Assembly (NCBI RefSeq): GCF_003711225.1 | Contig: NZ_CP031030.1 | Location: 5,084,001-5,148,000 of the forward strand | Direction of reading: 5' to 3' | Source of the DNA: Runella sp. SP2 | Lineage (GTDB): Bacteria; Bacteroidota; Bacteroidia; Cytophagales; Spirosomataceae | DNA length: 64,000 nucleotides | Shown: positions 44,630 through 53,247 of the stretch, piece after piece | Layout of the letters: every line of letters starts with the position of its first letter | How positions within the stretch are numbered: the first letter of the stretch is position 1 | Notes under the pieces: model-generated | The model's input: only the letters and a program-made list of their open reading frames with translations | Told to the model about the DNA's origin: nothing | Databases searched by the model: none | Made by a program: the position numbers and the translations under genes

Positions 44630-44742
44630 ACAAGAATCGTCTTTTGAAGTGTTATGTATATTGGAAAATTTCTATTTTTCTCTTTTAAAGGCGTAAAATA
44701 AGTCAAAAAAGTTCAATTCGCCTAATCCGTAAAATAAGTCAG

Positions 44743-45777
44743 TTAGTCAGCTTTCTCTAGTTTAAAACTAAAGGTTGTCCCTTTTTCCACTTTGCTCGCT
44801 ACCGAAATCTTTGACCCGTGCGCACTCAAAATATGCTTCACAATGGCCAGTCCCAGCCCCGTTCCTCCTTTTTCACGCGAGCGGCTTTTGTCCACCCGAT
44901 AAAACCGCTCAAACAAGCGCGGCAAGTGTTCCGACGGAATCCCAGGGCCATTGTCACGTACCGATATTACAAAATGTTTTTTCTCTTCTTCAAAATGGAT
45001 AACCACCTTTCCGTTGTCATTTCCGTATTTAATGGCGTTTTCGATGAGGTTTGTCATCACTTGCGTGATTCGATAGGCGTCGGCTTTTACCCAGACGTGC
45101 GCCAGTTGATCGGGTTTAATTTTTAGGAGGGTTTTGCGCAGGTTTGCTTTGTGTTCAAGCTGTTCACAGACTTCCAAGGTCAGCAAACGCAAGTCCACCA
45201 TTTCCTTGTGCATTCGGATTTCTCCCGTTTCCATCTGCGACAATGCCACTAAATCTTTAACGAGCGCATCGAGCCCATCCAAGCTTTTTGCAGCTTTCTG
45301 CAGAAACTTATCCCGCACTTTTACATCGTCCATGGCACCATCCAACAGGGTATGAATAAAGCCTTGCGCTGCAAAAATGGGCGTTTTTAATTCATGCGAA
45401 ACATCCGCCAAAAACTCCCGACGAAATATTTCTAATTTTTTTAGTTCGTCGATTTCTTGCTGCTTACGAGCCACATAGACAAAAATCTCTTGGTTGAGTT
45501 TTTTCAACGGGTTGGCATCGCTCACAATCGCTTTTCTTGGAAAGCTAAAGTCCTTGAGTTTCAGGCGTTGAATGGTCTGGTGCATTTTGGTCACTTCACG
45601 ATAGACCAAAATTTCAATGGCGTACATTATCAAAAAAAAAGCAGCCGAAAAACTGGCAAGCCCTGCCACAAAAAACATACTTCCGTTGGTACCACTCACA
45701 AACGAAAGAAAGGCAACAGTAATGGCCGAAATGGCTAGGGCAAGTAAGAAAGCAATGATACGTGGCGTAAATCGCAT
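44743..45777 (-). CDS. Orphan sensor histidine kinase (PhoR-like)
   Basis: A 344-residue membrane kinase. Two N-terminal helices (IIAFLLALAISAITVAFLSF and GSMFFVAGLASFSAAFFLIMYAIEIL) flank only a few residues, so there is almost no periplasmic sensor. The phosphoacceptor is His128 in FLADVSHELKTPIFAAQGFIHTLLDG. NLIENAIKYGND (N box), RDNGPGIP (G1) and GGTGLGLAIVKHIL (G2) form the ATPase domain. Membrane topology is like PhoR of Bacteroidota, without a HAMP domain that I can identify. No response regulator lies beside it; the ribosomal L33 gene diverges upstream. Confidence 0.93.
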   Translation of the reverse strand: MRFTPRIIAFLLALAISAITVAFLSFVSGTNGSMFFVAGLASFSAAFFLIMYAIEILVYREVTKMHQTIQRLKLKDFSFPRKAIVSDANPLKKLNQEIFVYVARKQQEIDELKKLEIFRREFLADVSHELKTPIFAAQGFIHTLLDGAMDDVKVRDKFLQKAAKSLDGLDALVKDLVALSQMETGEIRMHKEMVDLRLLTLEVCEQLEHKANLRKTLLKIKPDQLAHVWVKADAYRITQVMTNLIENAIKYGNDNGKVVIHFEEEKKHFVISVRDNGPGIPSEHLPRLFERFYRVDKSRSREKGGTGLGLAIVKHILSAHGSKISVASKVEKGTTFSFKLEKAD

Positions 45778-45840
45778 GAGGGTAAAGATGTCTCTGCCGC
45801 AAAGTTACGCAAATATTTTTCCTGAAATTTTAAGAAAATG

Positions 45841-45872
45841 TTTTGTCTTATGCTTGACTATCTGTAACTTTG
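45841..45872 (+). promoter_or_regulatory. Promoter of rpmG-DUF4295, Bacteroidota consensus
   Basis: TTTTG (45841-45845), then 19 bases, then TAACTTTG (45865-45872), matching the TTTG ... TAnnTTTG pattern of the Bacteroidota primary sigma factor. The TAACTTTG box ends 28 bases before the rpmG start. A mirror minus-strand TAACTTTG box (45800-45807) could serve the divergent kinase gene, but lacks a clear minus-33 partner. Confidence 0.62.
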
Positions 45873-45900
45873 CGCTCCGTTTTGAAATTTTTGAAAAGCA

Positions 45901-46083
45901 ATGGCAAAGAAAGGTAACAGAATACAAGTAATTTTGGAATGTACGGTTCAAAAGGAATCAGGCGTTCCTGGCATGTCGCGTTACATCACGACAAAGAACC
46001 GTAAAAACACCCCTGCCCGTATGGAAATGAAGAAATACAATCCATACTTGAAGAAAGTAACGGTTCACAAAGAAATTAAATAA
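45901..46083 (+). CDS. rpmG: 50S ribosomal protein L33
   Basis: A 60-residue ribosomal protein of the 50S subunit. [19 protein letters not shown], then the family's core [35 protein letters not shown]. It has no zinc-binding cysteine pairs (only one Cys), so it is the zinc-independent form. In most Bacteroidota rpmB (L28) sits just upstream, but here an unrelated kinase gene diverges instead. It is co-transcribed with the DUF4295 gene 86 bases on. Confidence 0.95.
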   Translation: MAKKGNRIQVILECTVQKESGVPGMSRYITTKNRKNTPARMEMKKYNPYLKKVTVHKEIK

Positions 46084-46169
46084 TTTGTTATTTGTTGATC
46101 GTTAACTAGTTAATTGGTACTGTTAAACGATTGAACATTAACTTTTAACAATCTTAACTGATACTTACA

Positions 46170-46322
46170 ATGGCAAAGAAAGTAGTTGCAACCCTGAAAA
46201 AAGAAGGTGGTAAGACATACGCTAAGGTGATTCAAGCTGTGAAATCTCCAAAGACTGGTGCTTACACTTTTAAAGAGGTTATCGTTCCTACCGATGAGGT
46301 ACAGGCTGCGTTGAAAAACTAA
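46170..46322 (+). CDS. DUF4295 small protein (ribosome-associated gene neighbour)
   Basis: A 50-residue basic protein starting AKKVVATLKKEGGKTYAK and ending VPTDEVQAALKN. DUF4295 is a Bacteroidota-specific family almost always placed between rpmG and ftsY, as it is here. Its genomic position and composition suggest a link with the ribosome, but I know of no defined role. The upstream gap contains TTAAC-rich sequence. A terminator follows 35 bases after the stop. Confidence 0.85.
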   Translation: MAKKVVATLKKEGGKTYAKVIQAVKSPKTGAYTFKEVIVPTDEVQAALKN

Positions 46323-46356
46323 TTCGCAACCTCTGTTACCGTAACGATATTCTAAG

Positions 46357-46381
46357 AAAGTCCCCATGAGGGACTTTTTTT
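46357..46381 (+). terminator. Terminator between DUF4295 and ftsY
   Basis: A seven-pair stem (AAGTCCC with GGGACTT), a five-base loop (CATGA) and seven T residues. It splits the rpmG-DUF4295 unit from ftsY, whose own minus-7-like box TACATTTG follows at 46386-46393. Confidence 0.78.
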
Positions 46382-46418
46382 GTTGTACATTTGTGACAGA
46401 ATTTATACAAACGATAAC

Positions 46419-47375
46419 ATGGGTTTATTTGATTTTTTCTCAAAAGAAAAAAAAGAGACGCTCGATAAAGGGCTCGAAAAATCAAAAGAAAGCTTCTTTG
46501 GGAAATTGAGCCGCGCCCTCGTCGGTAAATCAACCGTCGATGAGGAAGTCTTAGATGAGTTAGAAGAGATTCTAATTAGCTCAGATGTGGGTGTTGGTAC
46601 TACCGTCAAAGTCATTGAGCGCATCGAAGCACGCGTTTCAAAAGACAAATACACGAGCACTAGCGAGCTCGACCGAATCCTTCGTGACGAGATTGCTGCT
46701 CTACTTACCGAGAATCAATCACTTGATATTAAAGACAGCTTTGAAACCGACAACCTGCCGAAACCTTATGTCATCATGGTTGTGGGGGTAAACGGCGCTG
46801 GCAAAACAACGACCATTGGAAAACTGGCTCACCAGTTCAACAAACGTGGTAAAAAAGTTGTCTTAGGTGCAGGTGACACTTTCCGCGCTGCTGCTGTAGA
46901 TCAACTCAAAACCTGGGGACAGCGTGCAGGCGTGCCAGTTATCGATCACGGCATGAATACCGACCCCGCTGCCGTGGCGCACGATGCCGTCAAGAAAGGG
47001 GTAGAAATGGGCGCTGACGTGGTGATTGTGGATACTGCTGGACGCTTACACACCAAAGTAAACTTGATGAACGAGCTAACGAAAATTAAGCGTGTCATGC
47101 AAAAAGTATTGCCCGACGCTCCGCATGAAGTATTATTGGTGTTAGATGGAAGCACAGGCCAAAACGCAGTGATTCAGGCACGTGAATTTACCAAAGCCAC
47201 CGAAGTGACTTCACTGGCGATTACTAAGCTCGACGGTACTGCCAAAGGTGGCGTCGTGATTGGTATTTCGGACGAGTTCAAAATTCCTGTCAAATACATT
47301 GGCGTAGGCGAACGCATGGACGACTTACAAGTATTTGACCGTGCTCAATTTGTCGATTCTTTATTTAAGAAATAA
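46419..47375 (+). CDS. ftsY: Signal recognition particle receptor FtsY
   Basis: A 318-residue SRP-receptor GTPase that docks ribosome-nascent-chain complexes at the inner membrane. The start at 46419 (MGLFDFFSKEKKETLDKG) is typical; the longer frame from 46380 includes the promoter. The short charged A region is followed by the helical N domain (LVGKSTVDEEVLDELEEILISSDVG). In the G domain, G1 is VGVNGAGKTTTIGKLA, with GDTFRAAAVDQLKTW, VIVDTAGR (G3), ITKLDGTAKGG (G4) and KYIGVGERMDDLQVF at the end. It is complete. Confidence 0.97.
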   Translation: MGLFDFFSKEKKETLDKGLEKSKESFFGKLSRALVGKSTVDEEVLDELEEILISSDVGVGTTVKVIERIEARVSKDKYTSTSELDRILRDEIAALLTENQSLDIKDSFETDNLPKPYVIMVVGVNGAGKTTTIGKLAHQFNKRGKKVVLGAGDTFRAAAVDQLKTWGQRAGVPVIDHGMNTDPAAVAHDAVKKGVEMGADVVIVDTAGRLHTKVNLMNELTKIKRVMQKVLPDAPHEVLLVLDGSTGQNAVIQAREFTKATEVTSLAITKLDGTAKGGVVIGISDEFKIPVKYIGVGERMDDLQVFDRAQFVDSLFKK

Positions 47376-47399
47376 CCGCCCCAAAGCACAAACAAAAAG

Positions 47400-47428
47400 A
47401 AAGCCGACCCTCAAGAGAGTCGGCTTTT
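47400..47428. terminator. Terminator between ftsY and rpsG
   Basis: A nine-pair outer stem (AAAGCCGAC with GTCGGCTTT) with a partly paired inner loop and four T residues on the plus side. The symmetric arms can act for both the converging ftsY and rpsG genes. Confidence 0.8.
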
Positions 47429-47458
47429 ATATTTTGCCTAGTCAGGCGCTTCAGTTTA

Positions 47459-47926
47459 CTAGAAACGGAAGTGCGAGAACGCTTTGTTGGCTTCAGCCAT
47501 ACGGTGCGTATCGTCTTTCTTCTTCACAGAAGCACCTTCACCTTTTGATGCCGCAACGATTTCAGCCGCCAAACGGTCACGCATGGTTTTTTCACCGCGC
47601 AAACGAGCGTACTTAATCATCCACTTCATACCCAAAGCAACTTTACGGTCTGGACGAACTTCGGTTGGAACTTGGAAGTTAGCACCACCTACGCGGCGGC
47701 TTTTTACCTCTACAGCAGGCATTACGTTGTTCAACGCACGGCGCCATACTTCAAGGCCACTTTCGTTAAGACGTTTTTCAGCAATTTCCAATGCACCGTA
47801 GAAAATTTCGTACGCTGTACTTTTTTTACCTTCCAACATCAAGTTGTTCACAAACTTGGTTACCATTACGTCCCTGTACTTAGGGTCAGGCAATAGGTAT
47901 CTTTTTTTAGGTTTTGCTTTTCTCAT
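47459..47926 (-). CDS. rpsG: 30S ribosomal protein S7
   Basis: The 155-residue S7, which binds the 3' major domain of 16S rRNA and starts assembly of the 30S head. [37 protein letters not shown] and [22 protein letters not shown] are conserved, and [20 protein letters not shown] ends the protein. rpsL lies 129 bases upstream. Immediately downstream is a convergent terminator, so fusA and rpsJ, which usually follow in Bacteroidota, are not in this cluster. The gap with rpsL contains a small ATCCCGAA hairpin. Confidence 0.97.
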   Translation of the reverse strand: MRKAKPKKRYLLPDPKYRDVMVTKFVNNLMLEGKKSTAYEIFYGALEIAEKRLNESGLEVWRRALNNVMPAVEVKSRRVGGANFQVPTEVRPDRKVALGMKWMIKYARLRGEKTMRDRLAAEIVAASKGEGASVKKKDDTHRMAEANKAFSHFRF

Positions 47927-47972
47927 TGTACTGAGTTGTTAATCAATGTAGGTTTCGTTTTTCAACTGATTC

Positions 47973-47993
47973 ATCCCGAACTAGCTTCGGGAT
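47973..47993. repeat. ATCCCGAA hairpin between rpsL and rpsG
   Basis: Perfect eight-base arms (ATCCCGAA and TTCGGGAT) around a five-base CTAGC loop, within the 129-base gap. In the minus-strand mRNA it could attenuate read-through between rpsL and rpsG, or be a member of a dispersed palindrome group. Confidence 0.6.
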
Positions 47994-48055
47994 TACTACC
48001 CTTTTATGCTATAATGTACTATGCAAACAAAAGGACGAACGCTAACGCGTTTTAA

Positions 48056-48484
48056 TTACTTCTTCTTACCTGGTGCTGGTTTTCCACCCTTTCCTACTGG
48101 AGCTACTTGTCCTGGTTTCGGACGTTTAGCACCATAAAGTGAGCGGCTTTGTTTACGACCGTTTACACCTGCGGTATCAAGCGCACCACGAACGATGTGG
48201 TAACGTACCCCTGGAAGGTCTTTTACACGACCACCACGCACCAATACGATTGAGTGCTCTTGGAGGTTGTGACCTTCGCCTGGGATATAAGCGTTGACTT
48301 CCTTCATGTTTGACAAACGTACACGCGCAACTTTGCGCAAAGCCGAGTTTGGCTTCTTCGGGGTCGTGGTGTATACACGCGTACATACACCGCGACGTTG
48401 TGGGCAAGAATCTAAGGCTGGTGACTTAGATTTCCACGTCATTTGTTCGCGTCCTTTGCGTACTAACTGTGAAATAGTTGGCAT
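48056..48484 (-). CDS. rpsL: 30S ribosomal protein S12
   Basis: The 142-residue S12, at the decoding centre of the 30S subunit. It starts [13 protein letters not shown] and contains the conserved loops [25 protein letters not shown] and [34 protein letters not shown]. The TPKKPNSA loop has lysines, the usual streptomycin-sensitive form. The C-terminal tail ([17 protein letters not shown]) is extended and basic relative to E. coli, as often in Bacteroidota. The first gene of the pair with rpsG. It has a good promoter at 48535-48565. Confidence 0.97.
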   Translation of the reverse strand: MPTISQLVRKGREQMTWKSKSPALDSCPQRRGVCTRVYTTTPKKPNSALRKVARVRLSNMKEVNAYIPGEGHNLQEHSIVLVRGGRVKDLPGVRYHIVRGALDTAGVNGRKQSRSLYGAKRPKPGQVAPVGKGGKPAPGKKK

Positions 48485-48534
48485 TTTATACTGTTTTTTT
48501 CAAAAATGGTTATACCACCCCAAAAATGGGAGTG

Positions 48535-48565
48535 CAAAAATAGAAGTTTATCTTCTGATCACCAA
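48535..48565 (-). promoter_or_regulatory. Promoter of rpsL, Bacteroidota consensus
   Basis: On the minus strand, TATTTTTG (48542-48535) matches TAnnTTTG, and TTG (48565-48563) lies 20 bases further upstream. The box is 50 bases before the rpsL start. Confidence 0.5.
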
Positions 48566-48629
48566 GAATATACGCTAAGTTTTTTTAGTAAGTATGCTAT
48601 TTGGAGAAAATTATTCTCAAAACTGTGGT

Positions 48630-49826
48630 TCAATATAAAAAACCAAATAACCACAAGGGGATGACATTTGTATAACCTATTTCAATGTTATCTTTTACAA
48701 TCCAGGCGTTGGATAATGCCGCTATTTGCTTCTTTTTTTTGTTTTTTCCTCCTACCTCTAACGTATATTTATCATCTACCATAAAATCACCTTGTTCAGC
48801 TAATACCAAATGGTGTCCTTTGTTACAGAGTTGATTTGCCACAAATGTTTCACGTAGAGTACCCTCATTGGGCGTTTTACCTAACGCGTAATTGAAATTC
48901 GTATTCTCCAAAACAATTTTGTCAGGCTTTTGAAGTACCGAAGTTCCATGGCCTTCTTTGTGAATATTACGAATGATCGCCGCTTGTTCTAGATGTTGAA
49001 GCCACATTAGTACGGTATTTCGGCTAACTTGTAGTACCGTAGCTAGTTCCTGAATATTGGGAATGTAAGGAACTGTATCAGCTAAAACTCCTAACAATCG
49101 TCTAATTTTAGATTGATGACTCGCTGAATAATCATGCAAAAAAGCTAAATCAAAGCCCAGTACAGCATCAATGAGCTGGAAAGTTCTCATCCCATATTCT
49201 TGCTCAGAAGAAGTTTGAACTCCAAGTGGTAAATAGCCAGTTTGAAGATATTTTTTGAAGTGGAGCAATGGAGCCTTTAGCGTTTGCATCAACTCCATTG
49301 CTATTATTTGATGGTTTTCTAGCAGGCCACTTAATGAGAAAGAAGGCAAATCAGCCAGTTGGTATAATGATAAATACTCTCGAAACGACATTCCATGCAA
49401 GGTAACACTCAAAGCCCTACGGCTTAAATCAGCCTCTCCTCGGTAAATATCAAGGGCAGATGAAGCCGTAAAAAGTACCCGCATTTCGGGAAAGCCATCA
49501 TAAATATTTTTTAACTCCGCCGACCAATGAGCGTATTTATGCACTTCATCAATAACTAGTAAACGCCCGCCTTGTTTGTGCCATTCTTCAGCGGTTTCGA
49601 GCAATGAATGTTGGTAAAACCACGGATGGTCAGCTGTGACGTACAAGGACGTTGACAACGGCTGTGTTTTAAAATATTGTAACAACAACGTTGTTTTTCC
49701 TACTCCCCGAATTCCCTTCACACCTACTAAACGGCTATGAAAAGGGATCTGCTGATATAAATACCGTTTAAACGATAAAGGCGTATTTTGCAGTATATTG
49801 TTTTGAAATGAGAACAATTTTTCCAT
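48630..49826 (-). CDS. AAA family ATPase with C-terminal nuclease-like region
   Basis: A 398-residue P-loop protein of the AAA_14 type. Walker A is GIRGVGKTTLL (about residues 38-47) and Walker B is LLVIDEVHK (Asp93-Glu94). The sensor-1 strand is MRVLFTASSALDIY. A winged-helix block follows (IQELATVLQVSRNTVLMWLQHLEQAAIIRNI), then a restriction-endonuclease-like end (DFMVDDKYTLEVGGKNKKKKQIA), as in AAA_14/DUF4143 proteins. Function unknown; such genes are frequently mobile. The region is visibly more AT-rich than its neighbours and stands alone, which fits recent acquisition. Confidence 0.82.
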   Translation of the reverse strand: MEKLFSFQNNILQNTPLSFKRYLYQQIPFHSRLVGVKGIRGVGKTTLLLQYFKTQPLSTSLYVTADHPWFYQHSLLETAEEWHKQGGRLLVIDEVHKYAHWSAELKNIYDGFPEMRVLFTASSALDIYRGEADLSRRALSVTLHGMSFREYLSLYQLADLPSFSLSGLLENHQIIAMELMQTLKAPLLHFKKYLQTGYLPLGVQTSSEQEYGMRTFQLIDAVLGFDLAFLHDYSASHQSKIRRLLGVLADTVPYIPNIQELATVLQVSRNTVLMWLQHLEQAAIIRNIHKEGHGTSVLQKPDKIVLENTNFNYALGKTPNEGTLRETFVANQLCNKGHHLVLAEQGDFMVDDKYTLEVGGKNKKKKQIAALSNAWIVKDNIEIGYTNVIPLWLFGFLY

Positions 49827-49887
49827 AAAAACGTTTTTGTTTCAAAACAAATATAGGTTATTGACGCCACTTCTACGCTACAAATCC

Positions 49888-50265
49888 CTACTTTATTCCT
49901 TCTTTGGCTAGGTCGGCGTAGCCACCACCCTGCAAATTGTAGATTAATTTAAAGCCTGACTCTTTTAAAATTTGTGATGCCTTCGTACTACGCCCTCCTA
50001 CGGCACAATACACAAAAACGGGTTTGTCTTTGTCTAGTTTTTGTACTTGCTCTTTGAATGCTGGGTCGTTGTAATTAATACATTTCGACGAAGCTATTTT
50101 ACCCGCATTCCATTCGTTAGGCGTGCGAACGTCCAATAATTGGGCATTGGGAGTGGTCTTGAGTTTTTGAATAAATTCTTTAGGGGCTAAGTTTTCTTGG
50201 GCACGCAAAGAGGTGCCAGCCAATAGCACAATAACAAAAGTAAAAGTTGCAAGTAGCGTTTTCAT
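49888..50265 (-). CDS. Periplasmic rhodanese-like protein
   Basis: A 125-residue exported single-domain rhodanese; the signal peptide is MKTLLATFTFVIVLLAGTSLRAQ. The substrate-specificity and active loop is VYCAVGGRSTKA with Cys87 as the likely persulfide carrier. LLDVRTPNEWNAGKI is the other family block, and LQGGGYADL ends the domain. It begins 12 bases after the TauE-like gene on the same strand and is the last gene of the nirBD transcript. A sulfur-carrier or cyanide/thiosulfate role is known for the family; its link to nitrite metabolism is inferred from position. Confidence 0.92.
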   Translation of the reverse strand: MKTLLATFTFVIVLLAGTSLRAQENLAPKEFIQKLKTTPNAQLLDVRTPNEWNAGKIASSKCINYNDPAFKEQVQKLDKDKPVFVYCAVGGRSTKASQILKESGFKLIYNLQGGGYADLAKEGIK

Positions 50266-50277
50266 GTTGTGAAAAAG

Positions 50278-51087
50278 TTAAGATAAAAACAGTTCTTTGA
50301 ATAAAATGTAAAAGCCCATCACGAGCACAAAATAACCAAAAATTGGTTTTAATTTATCACCGCTAATCTTGCGAGCCAGCGAACTCCCTAGTAAAATACC
50401 GATAACTGCAAGGGTAGAAAAATGCACAAGAAATGGCCAGTTAATGAGCGAATGAAATTCGTAGTCGCGCCAAAAACCCGTCAGGGAGTTCGTAGCAATG
50501 ATGACTAACGACGTTCCTACGGCCTGCTGCATCGGAAGGCGAGCAATCAGCACCAGCGCTGGAATAATCAAAAAACCTCCTCCTGCTCCCAACAATCCCG
50601 TGATTCCGCCCACTAAAAAACCCTTGAGCAACATATTTATGATCTGCCAGTACCCGCCTGCGGATGGGTTACCATTCCTTGGAAATTGGTTTGGCGGATT
50701 TTTTATCATCGAAAATGATGAAAAAACCATCAATACCGCAAACAGTGCCAGTAAAAAGCTCGAACGAGAAAGAATAAAAGTACCAGCTTGAAGTATTGGA
50801 TTGGGAATGAGGGGCAACAAATAGGTACGCGTCAAAAACACACTCACCACCGAAGGAATTCCAAAAGTTAGCGTCAGTGGCCAATGAATATGCCCCGCAC
50901 CCGCTCGGACCGTGGCTCCAACTAGGCTCGTGAGCCCCACAATAAAAAGTGAATAAGTGGTAGCAATAAGTGGCTCAACACCAAACAAATATACTAAAAT
51001 GGGTACGGTAAGAATAGCTCCTCCGCTACCAATAAGTCCCAAGCAAAGCCCCATCACAAGCGCTCCTGCGTACCCAATGATTTCCAT
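50278..51087 (-). CDS. Sulfite exporter TauE/SafE family membrane protein
   Basis: A 269-residue membrane protein with seven to eight hydrophobic helices. The family features are the N-terminal GYAGALVMGLCLGLIGSGGAILTVPILVYLFG and the repeated half VGGITGLLGAGGGFLIIPALVLIARLPMQQAVGTSLVIIA; the GxxGxGG repeat is the ion-path signature. TauE/SafE proteins move anions such as sulfite or organosulfonates. Here it lies between the nitrite-responsive regulator and a rhodanese, so it may serve sulfite or nitrite transport. No dedicated nitrite transporter of the NirC/FocA type is present in the window. Transported ion not known. Confidence 0.93.
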   Translation of the reverse strand: MEIIGYAGALVMGLCLGLIGSGGAILTVPILVYLFGVEPLIATTYSLFIVGLTSLVGATVRAGAGHIHWPLTLTFGIPSVVSVFLTRTYLLPLIPNPILQAGTFILSRSSFLLALFAVLMVFSSFSMIKNPPNQFPRNGNPSAGGYWQIINMLLKGFLVGGITGLLGAGGGFLIIPALVLIARLPMQQAVGTSLVIIATNSLTGFWRDYEFHSLINWPFLVHFSTLAVIGILLGSSLARKISGDKLKPIFGYFVLVMGFYILFKELFLS

Positions 51088-51141
51088 AAAAGTAAAGCAC
51101 AGCTAGGAGGATGGTTTGGCGACTAACTGTGCTTTACAAAT

Positions 51142-51795
51142 TTACAGCAACTTTTCTTCTAAGGCTAATTTTACCAATTCGGCCGCATTATGCACTTGAA
51201 GGCGACGCATCATGTTGGCACGGTGGTTGTCAACGGTACGTACACTAAGATCAAGAGTGTCAGCGATTTGGCGGCTACTCATGCCTTCCACCAGCAATTT
51301 TAGCACTTCTTTTTCTTTTTTGGAAAGTAGTGTTTTTCGTGATTCTGACGCTTTTTCTACTTTTTGAACCTGCGACAAATACCCATTCACAATCACCGCC
51401 GCTACTGCGGGGTTGAAATATTTTTCGCCATTTTTGACCGAATGTAGCGCCGCTAAAATTTCATCACGCGTGGCATCTTTGAGCAAATAACCATACGCTC
51501 CTGCCTCCACAGACTTGAGGATGTACGCGTCATCGTTGTGCATCGATAAAATGACAGGTCGGATGGCGGTGCTTTGCTTCACCACTTTACCTACTAACTC
51601 AATACCCGACATGCCTGGCATCGAAATGTCAATGAGCATCACCTGGGGTTTTAAGTAGGCAATTTTTTCGAGGGCTTCTTCCCCATTGGCGGCTTCGCCA
51701 ATGACTTCGATTTCGTCGGTGCTTTCTAAAATCGACCGCAGTCCATTTCGGACTATTGTGTGGTCATCGACGAGTACTACTTGGATTTTCTTCAT
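51142..51795 (-). CDS. NarL/LuxR-family response regulator
   Basis: A 217-residue regulator with an N-terminal receiver domain (phosphoacceptor Asp56 in VMLIDISMPGMSG, Lys in LLKDATRD) and a C-terminal LuxR-type helix-turn-helix (LLSKKEKEVLKLLVEGMSSRQIADTLDLSVRTVDNHRANMMRRL). It starts four bases after the sensor kinase stop, so the two are coupled. It is the natural partner of the NarX-like kinase upstream, and candidate binding sites (TACTTAA heptamers) occur in the nirB-cobA intergenic region. Confidence 0.95.
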   Translation of the reverse strand: MKKIQVVLVDDHTIVRNGLRSILESTDEIEVIGEAANGEEALEKIAYLKPQVMLIDISMPGMSGIELVGKVVKQSTAIRPVILSMHNDDAYILKSVEAGAYGYLLKDATRDEILAALHSVKNGEKYFNPAVAAVIVNGYLSQVQKVEKASESRKTLLSKKEKEVLKLLVEGMSSRQIADTLDLSVRTVDNHRANMMRRLQVHNAAELVKLALEEKLL

Positions 51796-51799
51796 GTTG

Positions 51800-53236
51800 T
51801 TAGTTATGTTGAGGAATATTTACAATTATTTCGGTGCCTTGGCCTACTATCGAATGAATTTTGATTTTTCCATCCAGCAAACGCGTACGTTCTTGGAGGT
51901 TGGTCAAGCCGTGCGTAGGCACGAGCGTTGCTTGCGTTTTTTTATTGATTCTGAACCCTTTTCCATTATCACTGATTTTGAGTACAATGTCTTTTTCTTG
52001 ACGAAAAATGCGAACAGCAATATTGGTGGCTTGCGCGTGTTTGACGGCATTGTGAATAGCCTCCTGAGCAATACGGTAAAGCCCTATTTCAATCCGTGGA
52101 TCAAAACGTTCGTCCTTAAGATTTGACTCAAAAACCAACGGCGCTCCAGTATTTCTGACGGTAGAATCCACAAGCTGTTTTAGGGCCAACTTCACCCCAA
52201 AATCATTCAGAACAGTAGGCATCAGGTTGTTGGAAATCCCTCGTACTTCTTGGATTGTTTGCCCTACCAATTGTCGAAGATTAATGGCTTGTTGGCGGTC
52301 TTTTTCTGACCATCCCGTTCCATTTGAAAAGCTTTCGGCCATCAATTTCAGCCCAGTTAGCATCTGCCCTACCCCGTCGTGAAGCTCTTTGGAAAGGCGA
52401 CGACGCTCCTCTTCCTGTCCTTGGAGCAACGCTGAAGTGTGAATTTTTTGTTCTTTCAGCTCTTGACGGTGCCGATGCTGCGTTGCTTCTAGCAACTTGG
52501 CCTGCGTAGCGCGCAACTCTTGATAAGCTTTTTGAAGTTCTTGGTTGGCCTGATGCGTTTTTTCGCGTGCTTCTATGAGCTGATGAAGCGTTTCGGAAAG
52601 TTTTACGACGGCGGGGCGAAAAATAAATAATCCCTCAACTAACAAAATACAAAGCGTAAAAGCCATCAGCCAAAGTTCAATGCGTCGGAGCGTTGTCACT
52701 TTGGCTTTGGCTTCTTGGTCATATTGAAATACAATACGATCCATTTTGCGCAAAAACACAAGTTCATGCGCAAAGATATTTTTCAGGTGAACATCCACAT
52801 TTCCTTCGCGGGCGGGCTGTTCGAGCCAGCCGATGACCGAATGGGTACTGCCCGCAATTGCCTCAAAATGCGCATCAATGTCCTCAAACATCGCCTGTAC
52901 GGTATCGCTGTTTACCGAAGTCGCCTTAATATCCCGAAGATTTCCCGTTTTTAATTGGTCGTGGTGATCTTCCCAATCGCGTAACACCTTTTTTAACTCT
53001 GTCACGTGCGTTGCTTTATCGGCCAAATCTGGTCGCTGGGTAAGTAAGAGGGCACTTTTGGCAATCAACTGACTTTGAAAGCGTTGACGACCCGCATAAT
53101 TCACCAGCCAAGAGTCGTGCAACGACCCCTCCAAAGAATTTTGAACCAATAATTGTCCGAGTATCGTCAGAAATGCAACCAACGATAAGGCCATGATATA
53201 CAGCCGAGTAAAACGTTTAGGTACGCGTAATGGCAT
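51800..53236 (-). CDS. NarX-like sensor histidine kinase with PilJ-type nitrate/nitrite sensor
   Basis: A 478-residue membrane kinase. A helix (LYIMALSLVAFLTILGQLLV) precedes an extracellular four-helix PilJ/NIT-like domain (NYAGRQRFQSQLIAKSALLL, ELVFLRKMDRIVFQYD), then a second helix (LWLMAFTLCILLVEGLFIF). A coiled coil (LIEAREKTHQANQELQKAYQELRATQAKLLEATQ) leads to HisKA_3, with the phosphoacceptor near residue 284 in SKELHDGVGQMLTGLKLM. HATPase_c follows (EAIHNAVKHAQATN, SDNGKGF). The NYAGRQR motif is the nitrate-contacting P-box type of NarX/NarQ sensors. It begins 11 bases after nirD. Confidence 0.93.
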   Translation of the reverse strand: MPLRVPKRFTRLYIMALSLVAFLTILGQLLVQNSLEGSLHDSWLVNYAGRQRFQSQLIAKSALLLTQRPDLADKATHVTELKKVLRDWEDHHDQLKTGNLRDIKATSVNSDTVQAMFEDIDAHFEAIAGSTHSVIGWLEQPAREGNVDVHLKNIFAHELVFLRKMDRIVFQYDQEAKAKVTTLRRIELWLMAFTLCILLVEGLFIFRPAVVKLSETLHQLIEAREKTHQANQELQKAYQELRATQAKLLEATQHRHRQELKEQKIHTSALLQGQEEERRRLSKELHDGVGQMLTGLKLMAESFSNGTGWSEKDRQQAINLRQLVGQTIQEVRGISNNLMPTVLNDFGVKLALKQLVDSTVRNTGAPLVFESNLKDERFDPRIEIGLYRIAQEAIHNAVKHAQATNIAVRIFRQEKDIVLKISDNGKGFRINKKTQATLVPTHGLTNLQERTRLLDGKIKIHSIVGQGTEIIVNIPQHN

Positions 53237-53247
53237 AAGTTGGAATG

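Noticed and set aside
44743-45777. Kinase as partner of the NarL-type regulator at 51142
   Set aside because: That regulator already has a coupled kinase; the H-box types differ (PhoR-like HisKA versus HisKA_3).
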